In this document: piece by piece, positions 10,220 to 24,978 of the stretch
Layout of the letters: every line of letters begins with the position of its first letter
How positions within the stretch are numbered: position 1 is the stretch's first letter
DNA from: Mangifera indica
Taxonomy: Eukaryota; Streptophyta; Magnoliopsida; Sapindales; Anacardiaceae
Assembly: GCF_011075055.1 (NCBI RefSeq)
Contig: NC_058153.1
Location: 11,842,001 to 11,906,000, forward strand
DNA: 64,000 nt
Direction: 5' to 3'
Made by a program: the position numbers and the translations under genes
The notes under the pieces: generated by a model
Databases searched by the model: none
What the model was told of the DNA's origin: nothing
What the model saw: the letters and a program-made list of their open reading frames with translations, nothing else

Positions 10220-13200
10220 TCACACTGAACAAATTTTGAGCAAATTCAGGGCATCCTTAAACTTACTCAATGGCATAGGCTTTGTTAAGATATCAGCTGG
10301 ATTGACATCTGTTAATATTTTTTTCACATTAACTTTACTAGCAGCCAACACATCTCTGATGAAATGTAGCCTTACATCAATGTGTTTAGTCCTCTCATGA
10401 AATGCAAAATTTCTGGATAAGTGAATAACACTCCGTAAATCACTGAAGACTTCTGGAACATCAATATTCAGCCCCAACTCAGAAATAATTCCCTTCAGCC
10501 ATAGTGCTTCTTTAACTGCTTCAATTAATGCTATATATTCAGCCTCAGTTGTTGAAAGTGCCACAATGTGTTGCAAATTACATTTCCAACTTACAACATT
10601 TCCACCAAAGGTGAAAATATAATCAGTGAGAGATCTCTTTTTATTAAGATCAGCTGCAAAATCTGAATCACAAAATCCTTTCACAGAAAATAGGTTAGTA
10701 GCATCAGCAATATAACACAAGCCATAATTAGATGTACCCTTCAAATACCTCAATAACCATTTTGTTGCATTTCAATGTTCTTTGCCTAGATTTCTCATAA
10801 ATCCGCTAACAAGACTAATTGCATATGCTATATCAGGTTTAGTACCTATCATTGCATACGTTAGACTTCCTACCACATTAGAATATGGTATATTCTTCAT
10901 GAAATCAAATTCTTCATGAAATCAGATTCATCAGAAGACAACAATCCAGCAGATTTTAATTTAAAATGAGCACCCATAGGAACATTCATACATTTTGCAT
11001 TGATCATATGATATAGTTCAAGTACTTTTCTAATATAAGCAGATTGAGACAAAATCAAACATTGTTTCATTCTGTTCCTACTTACATCCATACCTAGTGT
11101 TCTATTTGTAGGACCCAAGTCCTTCATTTCAAATTCAGAATTCAGCATACATTTCAAATAAAGTAAAACATTCATATCCTTAGAAGCTATAAGCATGTCA
11201 TCCACATAAATCAGCAAATATACAAATCTGCCATTTTCAATTTTCTTAAAACAATCACAATGATCATAACTGCATCTGGAAAATCCAATTGAAAGAACAA
11301 AATCATCAAATCTTTTGTACCATTGTCTAGGTGACTGTTTAAGGCCATACAAAGATTTATGAAGTAAATAAACCTTATTTCATTACCAAGTTTCACAAAC
11401 CCTTTAGGTTGTTCCATATACATTCGTTCTTCTAATTTTCTATGCAAAAAGGCAGTAGTAACATTCATTTGTTCTAATTCTAAATCAAACAAAACAACAA
11501 CAAATAACATTAGTCTAATAGATGTATGCTTTACCACATGAGAGAATACCTCATTATAATCAATGCCTTCTCTTTGTGAGAAGCCTTTAACAACAACTTT
11601 TGCTTTAAATCTTGCTTGTTCAACACCAGATATACCGTGTTTTCTTTCAAAAACCCATTTACATCCAATTATCTTTTTACCCTTGGGTGTATCTACAAGT
11701 GATCATGTGTGATTTTTCTGTAGAGAAGTCATCTCAGTCTTTATAGCTTTCATCCAATTATCCATGTATTTACTTTTACACACTTGCTTGAAATTAATAG
11801 GTTCATCCATTTCTATCACATCACCTATCTGTAATGCATATGAAATGAGATTTGCATGTGCATACCTAGAAGATAATCTAATTTCCCTTCTAACCCTATC
11901 TTTAGCAAGTTGATAATTGGACAAATTAGGACTACTATTAGATTGAGGACTTTCTTCTTGACTCGGTAGTAGTGGTTGTTTATTCAAGTTTGAGATTTTG
12001 TACTTTGAAACAAGAATTAAATCCAAACCTAATTCAAGTCCACCACTAGACTCTTGAGATTGCCTATGAAAATTAGACTGTGGTATCTCCACCTCAATTT
12101 GAACCTGTCTTGACTAACTACCAACAAACAAATCTTTATAAAATTTTAATTCATTAAAGACTACATCCCTACTTATCACACATTTTTTATCATCAATCAA
12201 CCACAATTTATAGCCATTTGTGCCTGTAGGATAACCCAAAAAAACAGCTTTTAAAGCCCTCGGATTTAATTTTTCCTAATTTACATAAACATATGCAAGA
12301 TATCCAAAGGGTTTCATATGGCTTAATGATGGTGGTTTTTTATTCCAAAGTTCCATAGATGTTTTAAAATTCAATGCAGATGGAGGTGATCTATTATTCA
12401 AATAACATGCAGTGACAACTGCCTCTGCCCAAAATTTTTTGCTTAAATCTGAATCTGCCATTATACACCTAACTTTATCCATAATGGTTCTATTCATTCT
12501 TTTAACTAAACCATTTTGTTGAGGTTTTTCAGTGTATGTTCTGTGCCTAAGTATTCCTGCTTTCTTACAAAAATCTGAAAAAAAATTTATTACAAATTTC
12601 CAATCCATTATCTGTTCTCAAAACCTTTATTTTTTTGTTAGTTTGATTCTCAACAAGTGTTTTCTATTCTTTAAAACAATCAAAGGCTTGATCCTTATGT
12701 TTTAAAAATACACCCATACCCTCCTAGAGTAATCATCAATAAATGTTATAAAGTATTGAGAATTAACCAAAAAATTGGGGATCTGTAGAGATCCCTACAA
12801 ATTAGAGTGTGTGTACTCTAAAACATCCTTAGTTCTTTGAGTAGTAGAGACAAATCTAAGTTTATTTGATTTACCCAGAATACAATTTTCACAGAAATCT
12901 AAATTACCAATCTTATCAAGATTAATCAATTTCTGTTTACAAAGTTCATGCAATCCAACAACATTTATATGTCCAAGTCTTTTATGCCACAAATCAGTTT
13001 CATCAGATTTAGGATTAAAATTCATAGAATCTGACACAACAGAACCTTCCAAGATATACAACCCTTGATTCAATTTTTCTTTCATAACCACTAAAGACCC
13101 TCTCATTACCTTAAAAACACCATTTTTAGACTTAAAAACATATCCATTTGAGTCTAACGTTCCTAAAGAAATATAATTCCTCCTTAGTTTAGGTACTAAC

Positions 13201-13393
13201 CTCACATTTTCAAGAATTTTAATAGAACCATCATGCATTTTAAATTTGACACTACCAACAACAATAACATCACATGACTCATCATTTCCTATTAATACTT
13301 TACCTCTATTCAAGTATTTAATGTTAGTTAGCCAATCTTTCCTAAGTGTCATGTAAAAAGTGTAGCTTGAATCCATAACTCATTCCTTACTAA
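10220..13393 (-). pseudogene. pol: copia pol, inactivated (unit 1)
   Basis: Domains in gene order on the minus strand: protease (MDSSYTFYM, 13340-13376, where DSG is expected); GAG-pre-integrase zinc-binding region (LWHKRLGHIN, FCENCILGKS, 12850-13000); integrase core (PQQNGLVKRMNRTI, 12276-12608); reverse transcriptase (QMNVTTAFLHRKL, MYGLKQSPRQWYKRF, and YVDD near 11200); RNase H (STTEAEYIAL, 10220-10753). Damage includes a lost A near 11380, a 16-bp direct duplication near 10905 and a TGA in place of a Trp codon near 10775, the last two shared with the copy at 62388. The frame is broken at several other points, so no full polyprotein can be made. Confidence 0.93.
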
Positions 13394-13447
13394 ACATTCT
13401 CTCTGTTAATGTAAGAACCTCAACACTCTCATACCCTTCTAGGAAAT

Positions 13448-14218
13448 TTACTCTATCATGGTTTTCATAATTGTTATTATTATTATATAATTTCTTTTTC
13501 TCTGGGCAAGTCTTCTTAAAATGACCTTCTTTATGATACTGCCAACAAGTTTTCTTACTCTTAGATTTGGATCTAGAGATTTTCCTATTTTTCTGATTAT
13601 TTCTCTTTCCAGTCCTACCTCTAACCTGAAGCCCTTCATTGATTGCCTTTCTTTCAAATTTAATTTCTAAATCTTTTGATTTAAGACACCCAATACATCA
13701 TCTAAAGACAAAGACTCTCTACCATATTTTATTGCAGCTTTAACATCTTTAAAAGAATAAAGTAAAAAGTTCAAGATGATTATTGCTTGGTTTTCATTAG
13801 ATATCTTCTCTTCTATATTAGCCAAACTAATGACAATTTTATTAAATTCATCTAGATTATCATCAAGAGATTTAGTAGAATCCATTTTAAAACCAAACAA
13901 TTATTCCTTTAGGTAGATTTTATTAGTTAGGGACTTAGTCATATACAGTGACTCTAATTTCAACCAAATCTTTGCAGCAATGTTTTCATTATCAACTTGT
14001 TTTAAAACATTATCAGATAAATGCAAGATAAGAAGACTATATGCAGTTTCTAAAATTTCAGATTTCATATTAGGGTCCATATTTTCAATGAGAGCAGATT
14101 CACCACCCAATGCCTTAGCACATTTTTTATGAACAAGAACAACATACATTTTCTTTCTCCACATATTAAACTCACCCTTCCCATCAAATCTCTCAACATC
14201 AATTTTTGTTTGAGCCAT
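13448..14218 (-). pseudogene. gag: copia gag, inactivated (unit 1)
   Basis: Starts MAQTKIDVERFDGKGEFNMW at 14218 and runs to YLKE, then a TAA (near 13900) where the family usually has KEQLFGFKM; the frame continues as LFGFKMDSTKSLDDNLDEF to 13667. A frameshift precedes a zinc knuckle, CWQYHKEGHFKKTC (about 13500-13550), in which the second Cys of CX2CX4HX4C is Tyr. Both the TAA and the Tyr are also present in the unit 3 copy. Confidence 0.92.
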
Positions 14219-14514
14219 TGTTATTCAAGTGTTTACTAATCCAGTTCTTTACAAGCCACAATAACAGAAAGAGAACAAAGCAAGCTATTTATTTATTTAT
14301 TTATTTTAATTTCTTTAAGCCACAGTGACAAAATATCAAACACATGAACAATATAGTCACAATCAACAAACAGAGAACAAATAGCAAGCCAAATAATTTC
14401 AACTCTTTCAAAACGACAATAACAGAATGTAAAGAACAACAAAATAAACAAATCTTGAACCAAGAAACACTCTAAACAATTTTCCTCAAACAAGAATAAC
14501 AATATCCAACTCAA

Positions 14515-14530
14515 GAGCTCTTTGATACCA
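14515..14530 (-). other. copia primer-binding site (initiator tRNA-Met type)
   Basis: On the minus strand the sequence next to the 5' LTR reads TGGTATCAAAGAGCTC. Ten of the first eleven bases match the TGGTATCAGAG complement of initiator tRNA-Met. It lies two bases inside the LTR. Confidence 0.85.
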
Positions 14531-14532
14531 CT

Positions 14533-15172
14533 TGTTAATGTTTTATTTTATCGAGTTCGAATATTGATCAGAGATTCGGATCGATTTTTAGTCAAGAAAT
14601 GTATAAGAACCATATAATAAACCATACACAAATTAACACACCAAATTTACTTGGTTTGGGTTCAAAAGATTAGAACCCTACATCCAAGGCAGAAAAATCC
14701 TCTAGCAAATCCACTAATTAGTAAGAAAAATAATACAACTTACAAATCCAGAAGCCAATCTAGCATTACAGACACAAACGGAAATGAATCCAGCCTTGCC
14801 GACTCAAATCGTTCCTAAACTCGAGCACCACAGTGACCTTGTACCTGACTCAAGAATTTAGACAACTAGATCTAAGAAAATATAGTGGATTCATGGATAT
14901 TTTATAAACCCTAGCAGAGAAGATATGAGGAACCAAAGAGAAAACATATTCACACCCAAAGGCAGCCTATTTTCCTTCTAAGAAACAACCAACAAAAAAT
15001 GCCTTTCTTTCTTCACTTTCTCAAAACCAATTAATGGTTTATATCCATTAGTTAAAACATTTAATCAAGCAAAGACAAAACTGCCCCTGGACAATAACTA
15101 TAGCCCAAACTTTGCTCAAACTTTTGCTCCTAATTACAAGACTACCATTAGTTTTTATGTCACAGATTCACA
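14533..15172 (-). repeat. 5' LTR of unit 1 copia
   Basis: 640 bp, same termini as 9516-10158. It would hold the element promoter on the minus strand. It resembles the unit 3 right LTR (50518-51156) more closely than its own partner LTR, as expected if the element was duplicated together with its flank. Confidence 0.95.
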
Positions 15173-16008
15173 TTTATCTTAATGCAAGTACTAAGCTAGT
15201 AGTTTTCTTAGATGAATATCAATATATATTTCAACCTATCATTTTATTTTTTATTTAGGAAAAAGAATTAAGTATTAGATCAGTTCTTGAATCATGACAC
15301 AAATTTCAGTCCAATGAATATATAGAAGTGTTTGAGATTTAGAACTTAGAACTTCATCTTAAGAGTTCTAATATTTTACTAGTTTAATTAACTATTGGGG
15401 TGAAAAAAAAATTGAACAACTTATTGTCAGTAAAACACTTGATCTTGACAACTAATCTATACAACAAAGTGGAAACAAAGAAAATATAAGAAAATTAAAA
15501 AAAAAATTCTCACTGAAACTCAAGCAGATTGAAGAAAACAGAGTTATAGAAAACCTAGAAAACATGAGAGAAAGAGTAGAGGAATAGTCAAAAGAATTCT
15601 CTGGAAATCTTTTCTACAAAATAAACATGAGTTTCTATAGTCAGCAAAATATATTTCACTCAGAAATGACCATTCTATCTCCACCAAGATTATTTATAAG
15701 TCTGCCCTCATCACAAAAGATTAAGACATGCAAGCACTGTAAAAATAAAATAAAATATATATATGTATACACAAACACACACACACACACACACACCAAT
15801 ATTTATTTTTCTTGATATACTAAGTCTACTTAATTAATATCAAGGGGTGAAATTGAGCTGAGTTAGGTCAGACTTGAATTCATATTTAGCTTAAACGAGT
15901 TAAACTTGAGGTGAAGATCCAACTCGATAACTTAGCTCTAGTTTGAGAGTCTGGTGGCATTGCCATACTAAAGTTCTTCTCCAACGATTATTCTTCTTCT
16001 CTAATGAT

Positions 16009-17441
16009 TTTTTTGTTGACTCAATGAGTCATTATGCTCTTATTTTGATGATAACAACTAATATGTCCCTAAACATATTGACTAATGATTTTACTTGAGT
16101 GTGAGCTTGAATTGCAAAGATTTATCTAATGCACTTGAAGGAGTTTCAAGATGGAAATGAAAGAGAAGAGTCAATTGAAGAATTATTGAAGACTTGAAGA
16201 AAAACTCAAGTGTTAGGTAGATATATTTGTAATCTAGAGTATTTGTTTTGATTAGAATATTTATTTGCATGAGATAGCTCACTTGAACTTATTTTCATAT
16301 CTTTCACATTTTGGGTTAAAATGTCGTTTTTCAAACTTATTGGTTTAAGCCAATTCTTTCACCAAAGTTTATTAATTCTTTTAAAATGATGAAGTTTTGT
16401 GAACTACATTTTCATATCTTAAAGTTGGTTTTGGAAGAATTTTCAAAAATGGGTTAAATTGTCACTTTTCAAAGTTTTAGGGGTCAAATTGTGATTTTTG
16501 AAAATTCAGGGGGTAAAATATAATAAAATTCGGTCGACCGAATTTGACCGACCGAATCAGCTTCTGAATTGTCTAGAAGCCATGATTTTTGGCCTCAGAA
16601 ATTTGGTCAACCGAATTAAATTCGGTCGACCGAATTTTGGTTTAAATTTTTCCAACGGCTAGTGCCACGTAAGCTCCACGGAAGTGCCACGTCACATCCG
16701 GTTGACTAAATTGTGCGTTTTCTGGAAAATTAAAACGGCTATCTTTGTACACAACGGTAACTTTCCGTATTTTCCCCTATATAAACCCAATGAATTTCGT
16801 TCGAAAAGAACTTTTGCCACCAAAAACTTTCATATATTTGAGAGCAAATTAGTTTTGAGCTATTGACTTGCAAATTCTTCTCTCTAATCAAAACCCTTGC
16901 TCATACACTTTGTAATTTCATTTGCTTTGGGTTGTACTAAGCTTTAATTTTCATATACACTGTTGAGAGAGGTCATATTTCAATTTCATACTAAAATTCG
17001 TGCTATAAAAGAGTGAGGTTCACTCTTGGAGAGATTAGAAAATTTCTTGTGAGAGAAATTGGGTATTAACATTTGTGAAGGTTAATAGCACCTTGGAAGC
17101 TATTTTGATTGTGAAGAAAAGCTTGGTTGAGGTTTTGGTCAACCAAGAATTAGTGGAATACTCCAAGGGAGAAAGCTTGGAAGAGTGGATGTAGGCCGGG
17201 TTTAGCCGAACCACTATACATCACGTGTTTGATTTTCTCTTCCCTTAAACTCATACTTTATGTTATGCTATTTTGATTGTGTTGGTTATTTGAAATATTT
17301 TTAGTTATTCTCATACATTGGATTAAAAATAGGTAACATTATTTGATTTGAATAAATTGCTTTAATTCTCAAATTTGGTAAAGATAGTTTTAAAGTTGCC
17401 TAATTCACCCCCCCTCTTAGGCCATTCGATCCTACATCTTT
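16009..17441. mobile_element. Solo-LTR-like insertion, unit 1 only
   Basis: A 1423-bp insertion (16014-17436) absent from units 2 and 3. It begins TGTTGACTCAATGAGTC and ends TTCGATCCTACA, with the phrase ATTCACCCCCCCTCTTAGG just inside the end that is typical of plant LTR ends. Flanks are TTTTT (16009-16013) and TCTTT (17437-17441); the empty sites read TCTTT, so the duplication has one change. No coding region is inside. It holds several GGTCGACC-containing inverted motifs (16530-16640) and a TATATAAAC box near 16779. Confidence 0.75.
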
Positions 17442-18384
17442 TTCTTTCTTTTTTTTTGTGTCATTGTTTACCATTTGAGTTGCCTTGAGTTTGAACTCAA
17501 GCTGATGTGTTGTACAACAATTCCTTGGCTCAGCGTTGGCAATAGTACACTAGAAGCTTTTGGTCACTATTTTCAAAACTGGATAGTATTGGTTGATTCA
17601 AATGGAAACCGACTCATGATTTGTTATGGATTTTATGAGGAACTGGGTTAATTAAAAACTCAATCAAAACCAGCAAATGTGGTGTTGACCATAATTAATG
17701 CCCTAGTTCAATAATTTTTCAATTTATCATTCAATTTTTTTAGTGAAAATAATCATAACTACAATATTTGACCTTGACAAGGTTGATATTCAAGTCAAAT
17801 ATGCCAATGTTATCAAATTTCTCTATCAAAGAGTTATTGGAAAATAGCATTTGTAATTTAAGGAAGTTCTCAATTCTTTAGGGTCTAAAAGGTTAGGAAA
17901 ACATATATTTAGGCTAATAATTCTTTCCTTTCATAGTTTATATCTCTTTTTTTTTTTTCATACAAAAGAAGACTATCACTTAGAGTATGAGAATTGTTAT
18001 TTTTGTTGGTATATATATTTATGCAATCAAAAATTAATAAAGCTATTTGAAATAGTTGCACCGACCGGTCAAACCATAAATCAGTAAGACAATTGGTTCA
18101 ATCATAGGTCTGGTTTTAAAAACATTGCTTTTGGTACATGTCTTTGAGTAATAATTCATAGAGCTTTTCAATTTTCCTTCATCACCTAATAGATAAACCA
18201 ATCAATTTTATCACCAGTCAAGAAATCAATCAATTGCAATCAATGAATCTATCAATCCCAATAATCAAGCAATTAAGCAATTAATTTTTTCTATTTTCCT
18301 TTTTGTACCTCAATGTATACTAGTATAAATACTAGTCTTGTGTACATGAATTCATATATAAGAAATACAATTCATTCATATTTT

Positions 18385-18810
18385 ATCATTCTATCAAAGC
18401 CACCCACTTTGGCTTGAGTGTTTCTTATTTTTTGGTAGACTTTGAGTTCGTAAATTTCCCATTTGTCAACATGTCCAAAGTGCGAGCTGATGTATCCCAA
18501 CCTATTACTATCATCTTAGATGACACCAATTACAATCATTAGGCCCAATCCAAGCATAACTTTCTTAAAAGTCACATGATGTGAAGATATGTCATTGTTG
18601 AAAAGTGCAAACTTGAAAAGAAGCACAACGAATCCCAAGAGAAGTTTGAGAGTCGACTTGAACAATGAGATTGCAACATTCTCTTTAGTCGATTTGAAGA
18701 TACCAAAAATCTTTGAGATTTTCTTGCTTAACAATTTTCATCTAGTAATCTTGCTTACACATATCAACTCTAAGTCAAACTTCATGATTCGAAACAACTT
18801 GGTGAGTTAA
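18385..18810 (+). pseudogene. gag: Relic copia gag fragment (unit 1)
   Basis: A degraded primer-binding-like site (CTATCAAAGCCAC, about 18391) is followed by ATG at 18471 and MSKVRADVSQPITIILDDTN, a copia gag start (compare the common LDGTNY...W...M motif). Stops replace conserved Trp positions (AQ after a TAG, RYV after a TGA). A 48-bp segment present in unit 2 is deleted here and in unit 3. This is an old truncated element, older than the duplications. Confidence 0.75.
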
Positions 18811-19386
18811 CTCATAGCTCAAATTTATGATTTGAGTTTGATTCAAATCCATGGCTTGGGTACGTGGTTTGAGTTTCCTTTTTATTTACAAAACAATATC
18901 GTTTTATCTAAATTTTGTCTATTATTAGGTAAAAAAATGTCGTTTTGTTAATAAACCTCAAATTCGAACTATAAATATGAGTCACAAATTCGAACTAAAT
19001 TATTTTTTATTCTAATTAAACTTGAGTCATTCTTAATTTTGACTTGACGAATTAAACTTGAACTCGAATAGGATCATTTTTTATTTAACGTAAACTTGAA
19101 TCAACAGGTGCTTAGGTTTGATTTGATTCATATCTACTCTTACACCAAGTCGTAATCACTTAATTGAATTAAAACTATTCGAGCTCATACTCAGCAATAA
19201 TCATGATAACTCGCAACTTGTCATGTTTGCAGCCCTTCCCACATCCACTATTATTTATTTTTATATATCAAACAAGACACTCATTATACCTTCTGCAAAC
19301 ATAATTAATGCACTAAACTTAGGTTTTAATGGATCAATTTCTTCATCCGAATTGAGCTTTGAGTGGAGTACAAGATTTAGTTCATC

Positions 19387-19737
19387 TTAAATCCCTAACA
19401 AACCTAGAAAAAGAGAGCAAGCAAAGACAGTGCCAAAATGAAATGAAGATACTTGATTTGTTATATAAGCTGAGCCTGAGGAAGTTCTGCTGCAAGCACG
19501 AGTTGCGGTTCCTGTTCCAAATCCTCTACCTCTTAAACCCTTTTCCTCTTTCATAAAAATTTTCAACTTCCGGGGCTGAAAAAAGCTCAGAAACCTTCCC
19601 TCGTCATGCACTTGAACTCCACTCTTCGGAACCAAAGTTGCAGCAGGCTGAACCTGGGCTGAACTTGGAAGAGAAAAAGAGAAGACCAAGATAAGAGAAA
19701 TAAGCAAGAAAGCAAGAATAAAAGTGATCTTGGACAT
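19387..19737 (-). CDS. Small secreted protein, copy 1 (116 aa)
   Basis: Starts MSKITFILAFLLISLILVF, a clear signal peptide with a likely cut after SSAQ (about residue 28). A basic, Gly/Thr/Arg/Ser-rich middle follows (RPRKL-like patch near 56, RGRGFGTGTATRA near 69-81) and then a C-terminal hydrophobic run (SFHFGTVFACSLFLGLLGI), so a GPI-anchor signal is possible. The function is not recognised. Open copies lie at 36772 and 53893, degraded ones at 56463, 28206, 42118 and 59203. About 300 bp of upstream sequence (19738-20040) is conserved with the other open copies. Most differences from copy 3 change amino acids, so selection on it looks weak. Confidence 0.6.
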   Translation of the reverse strand: MSKITFILAFLLISLILVFSFSLPSSAQVQPAATLVPKSGVQVHDEGRFLSFFQPRKLKIFMKEEKGLRGRGFGTGTATRACSRTSSGSAYITNQVSSFHFGTVFACSLFLGLLGI

Positions 19738-20539
19738 GATATATATATAGTTGTGGATTTAGAATAGAGAGATAAGCAGAGAGTATAAATTAAAGTTATG
19801 GAAGATATATGGCTGTGTAGTTACTTAAAGAAATTTGCAAAAGGATTATGACTTTGTGAAAGTGAATTTTCTTGAAACGGATAGTGTTGATCATATAGAG
19901 TGAGGTAGAAGGGAGGAGGTGGGCAATGAGGAAGAAAGTGACATGCAATTGTCACCACTAATTTATTGACCACCAAGTTGAAGGGACAAATTGGAGCACT
20001 AACTGGCGGCCAAGATTGGATCAATGTTTCGGGCTCGAACCAGGCATTGAACGTAATTATTTGACACTTATTTTAAATTACTAATAGGTCTTTATTATTT
20101 ATTTAAATTATGAAAATATTATGGACAAATTTTAAAATACTAATTTCTCTTCTACCGGTGATTGTTTCTTCGCTGTTGCCGCCACTGCTACCTTTTTTTC
20201 TGAAAACCCTCCTAGTTTTCTAGCAATGACATCATCTTTTGCTACTATTATGATGCCTTTGACTTCTTAGTTTCTATCTCCAATTGTAGATCTAAAAGCT
20301 GTTACTGTAATTGTGGGAGAGTGTTGAATAAAATATATTTTATCTCATTCGATCTGATTTTGATTTGATCAAATTTAATATTATTTTGATTTGATCCGAT
20401 TCTAGTTTGATATAACTATGATTTGTTATATATTATTTTTCCTATTTAAGAGGATTATGATTACATTATATATTATATATGGTACAACATTTCTTCAATT
20501 ATATTGTTTGAGTTTACAACTCAATTCACAATTCTACAA

Positions 20540-20800
20540 GAAGCTTCTGCCATTGCTAAATTTATGCCAAATCTTGAGCTCCTTGAACTTCGGTTCTCCA
20601 AGATATCAGCTAGAGGCCTTGGCTTAATTTGTGAAGGGTGTTTGAATCTTGTGTGTGTGAATTTATCTGGATGCTCAAAATTCACAGTCGGGATATTTTC
20701 AGTACCACATCCAACTTGAAGAATTGACGCAGATTAAAAAGCCTAATTTCTACATTCCCAGGTCAGTTTTTCACACAGAGAGGCTTTAAGATGGGCGATT
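20540..20800 (+). pseudogene. F-box/LRR (SKIP19/FBL23-like) 3' fragment, unit 1
   Basis: EASAIAKFMPNLELLELRFS and ISARGLGLICEGCLNL are LRR sequence of the plant F-box/LRR-repeat 23 / SKIP19 type, followed out of frame by the family's C-terminal pattern (IPRSVFHTER, RFQTDIFQI). The F-box and upstream repeats are missing. A frameshift follows GCSKFT near 20687 and a stop interrupts the tail. It is a captured gene end copied with the array. Confidence 0.75.
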
Positions 20801-21782
20801 CCAAACTGATATTTTCCAAATTTGATTGGGCATATTTCCTTGGAAAAAAATACTTCTAGCATATACTAATTGACAGAACTCTTGACAAGAGGGTTCTCTC
20901 TTTCTCAAATATATAGTGCAAAATATGCAACTCCGGGTTGAGCTGCTATCATATTTGATTTATGCAGTATTATATATGTTGTGTTACATTTCTGTTCTGA
21001 ATATCGATTCGATATATGTTCTTGGATATCTCGTGAAATATATCTCATTGTTGAAGTTTCGGATTCGCCCTGGACTTGGTATCTGAGGTTCTTTTCGTGG
21101 ACAGAATTCATCAATGCGAAATGAAGTCCACCTTTCCATGGATGGATTTATATCTTGTGAAATATATCTCTTTTATTTGTTGTTTGGATTCATTAGAGTC
21201 ATTTAGAATATATGGATGGGCACTGGCCTTCGGAGAAGTGCCCTATTGCACTTATGCAGCCGGATTGCGTGGTCGAATGCCTACCCTGATACTGGCGGCA
21301 GAAGGATATTGAATTCATCACGATCCTGTGGCATGTTAGTTATTTCTCTTGAACAGTTGCTATCTTTTACTGTTAAGCTGGTTTAGAAAATTGTTGTTAA
21401 ACCTCGCAAACCTTAGTTTAAAATGAAGGATTAAAATTTTAGGGTTGCGAGGATTTTATTAATATTATACTCGAATCGAGTTAAGCCATTAGTTCGCAAA
21501 ACTAAAGTTGGATTCGAATTTAGTTAGTTCAATCTCTAAAGTAGGCTCAATTTGGTTTGGTTTGATTCGAATTCGTTTAATTCAAATTTGAATCAAGCTT
21601 GAGTTGAAAAAGTTGGTTTGTTTTTTAAACCAAGTTGAATTTGAACGAAAGGGTGTTCAGTTTGAATTCGATTAGAATTTATGGCTCAAATTTATAGTTC
21701 GAATTCGGTTGCTCTAAAAGACCTACACCAACAATGAATCATAATATATTACTTGTTTGCAACCGAGCACAGCATTCTGTTT

Positions 21783-21835
21783 GTCCCACATTGACTGGAA
21801 GACAGAGCCCTGAACCTGAAGTTAAGTATATAAAA
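21783..21835 (+). promoter_or_regulatory. U5 promoter: USE and TATA
   Basis: USE GTCCCACATTG (21783-21793; one mismatch to RTCCCACATCG) and TATAAAA (21829-21835), with 35 bp between. That spacing is the Pol II class in plants; Pol III snRNA genes have about 25. Confidence 0.92.
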
Positions 21836-21859
21836 CGCAGTGAACTCTCAACTTAAATC

Positions 21860-21990
21860 ATGGAGCCGCGTGGTGAGCACAAAGCGAACTATTCTTTCGC
21901 CTTTTACTAAAGAATACCGTGTGCTTGCCACTTTTTGCGGCATACCTCTATTTTTGGAGGGGTTCTACTCTCTTGAGTACGGTTCCCTTA
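21860..21990 (+). ncRNA. U5: U5 snRNA (unit 1, stand-alone copy)
   Basis: U5 snRNA is the core RNA of the U5 snRNP; its loop I holds the exon ends during splicing. The invariant loop CGCCTTTTACT is at 21899-21909, closed by ATTCTTT/AAAGAAT. The Sm site ATTTTTGG is at 21950-21957, then a 3' hairpin with ACTC/GAGT pairing. The outer stem pairs GAGCAC with GTGCTT (one G-U pair). The start is set 31 bp after the TATA box. AGTTCTTAA (21999-22007) is an approximate 3' box. No U2 gene lies directly upstream; the F-box fragment block does. Confidence 0.95.
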
Positions 21991-22212
21991 TGAAATTTAG
22001 TTCTTAAGTTTTCTTCAAACAAATATATTTTAAAACTGTTTCTGGTTTTGTTTGTGTTAATTTTTGGGCTATAAATCATGTTACCACAGCCGACATTAGC
22101 TATCTTATTGTAAGCAATAATTATGTATCAAACCGACCCGTTCAATGAGTCCTTGGTGTCCAATCTGGTTTGAGTCAGTTCACTCAGTTCAATCATCAAC
22201 CCTAGCATGAAC

Positions 22213-22875
22213 ATGATCATTAGAGATGGCAAAATGGGCCGATCACTTGGGTATGAGTTTTAAATTTTTGGATTTGTACCTGTTTGAGACCTACGCCCAC
22301 AAATAATAAATTTTTGCAGACGGGTCAGGTATACCCGCAGGTACTTGTGGGTCACCCATTATTTTTTCTATTCACTTTCTTTTTCCACTTCAACATCAAA
22401 CTTACAATATACCCAATATAAATTTTATATATTTTCTCTTCTTTTGATATAAAATGAATTCAAATTCACCGTAAAATTAAAAAATTTATTATGTTGAAAA
22501 CAGATTTAGAAAATATGAGCATTAAACATTTTATTTTAAGTATACATTCCATATTTAATGTTAAAATTCTTCAAATTTATAAAAAACATTTTTATAATTT
22601 GAGGTAAAGTTTCGTTTCTCCATAGAATATTTATGTATTTCAAGAAAAAATGATTGAAAATTAAGAAAACAATTCATTAAAATAATAAAAACAAAAGAGA
22701 AATAGTAAGAACTTAATATTAACGGGTAACCTGCGGGTTAACCTATACCTATCGAGCAGAGTACGGGCTTAAAAATCATCATCCATATAACTCGATCTGT
22801 ATTCATTTTACCCGCACCTGTATCGACCCAACCTGCATCCAACCAACCCACATGTTTGCTAGGTCTAATGATCAT
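22213..22875. mobile_element. hAT-type MITE, first unit 1 copy
   Basis: A 647-bp element (22221-22867) with TIRs TAGAGATGGCAAA and TAGACCTAGCAAA, flanked by the 8-bp palindrome ATGATCAT (22213-22220, 22868-22875). The ends are richer in GC (CGGGT/ACCCG phrases) than the AT-rich centre. Copies at 26475 and 39801 have the same flanks, so one insertion was duplicated with the U5 block. Confidence 0.85.

Positions 22876-24978
<2,103 letters not shown>

Larger units (their letters stand above)
8774..11130 (+). repeat. Near-identical copy of 61641-64000
   Basis: From the first base after the gap, this segment matches 61641-64000 with about 52870 bp offset. Differences are a scatter of 1-2 base indels before about 9620 and only a couple of substitutions after that, for example G/A in the LTR near 9766 and T/C near 10367. 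Both carry the same 16-bp duplication in the copia RT region (near 10905 and 63775). The other array units differ from it by several percent. The 8825-9510 part holds no gene, only the two tandem hairpin repeats downstream of U5. Confidence 0.9.
9516..15172 (-). mobile_element. Ty1/copia LTR retrotransposon, unit 1 copy
   Basis: A 5657-bp element on the minus strand with TG...CA LTRs, flanked by TTTAT at 9511-9515 and 15173-15177. Order from the 5' LTR (14533-15172): primer-binding site, gag, protease, integrase, reverse transcriptase, RNase H, polypurine tract, 3' LTR (9516-10158). Integrase before RT defines copia. The unit 2 sequence at 31554-31558 shows the unoccupied target. Many stops and frameshifts make it non-autonomous. 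Confidence 0.97.

Noticed and set aside
19237..19250. USE-like TTCCCACATCC upstream of the small-protein gene
   Set aside because: The last base is wrong, no TATA or snRNA body follows, and unit 2 reads TGCCCACATCC.
21076..21312. Open frame with GWALAFGEVPY, also at 38459 and 55547
   Set aside because: Frames are shifted or stopped differently in each unit, there is no recognisable family, and no start context is preserved.
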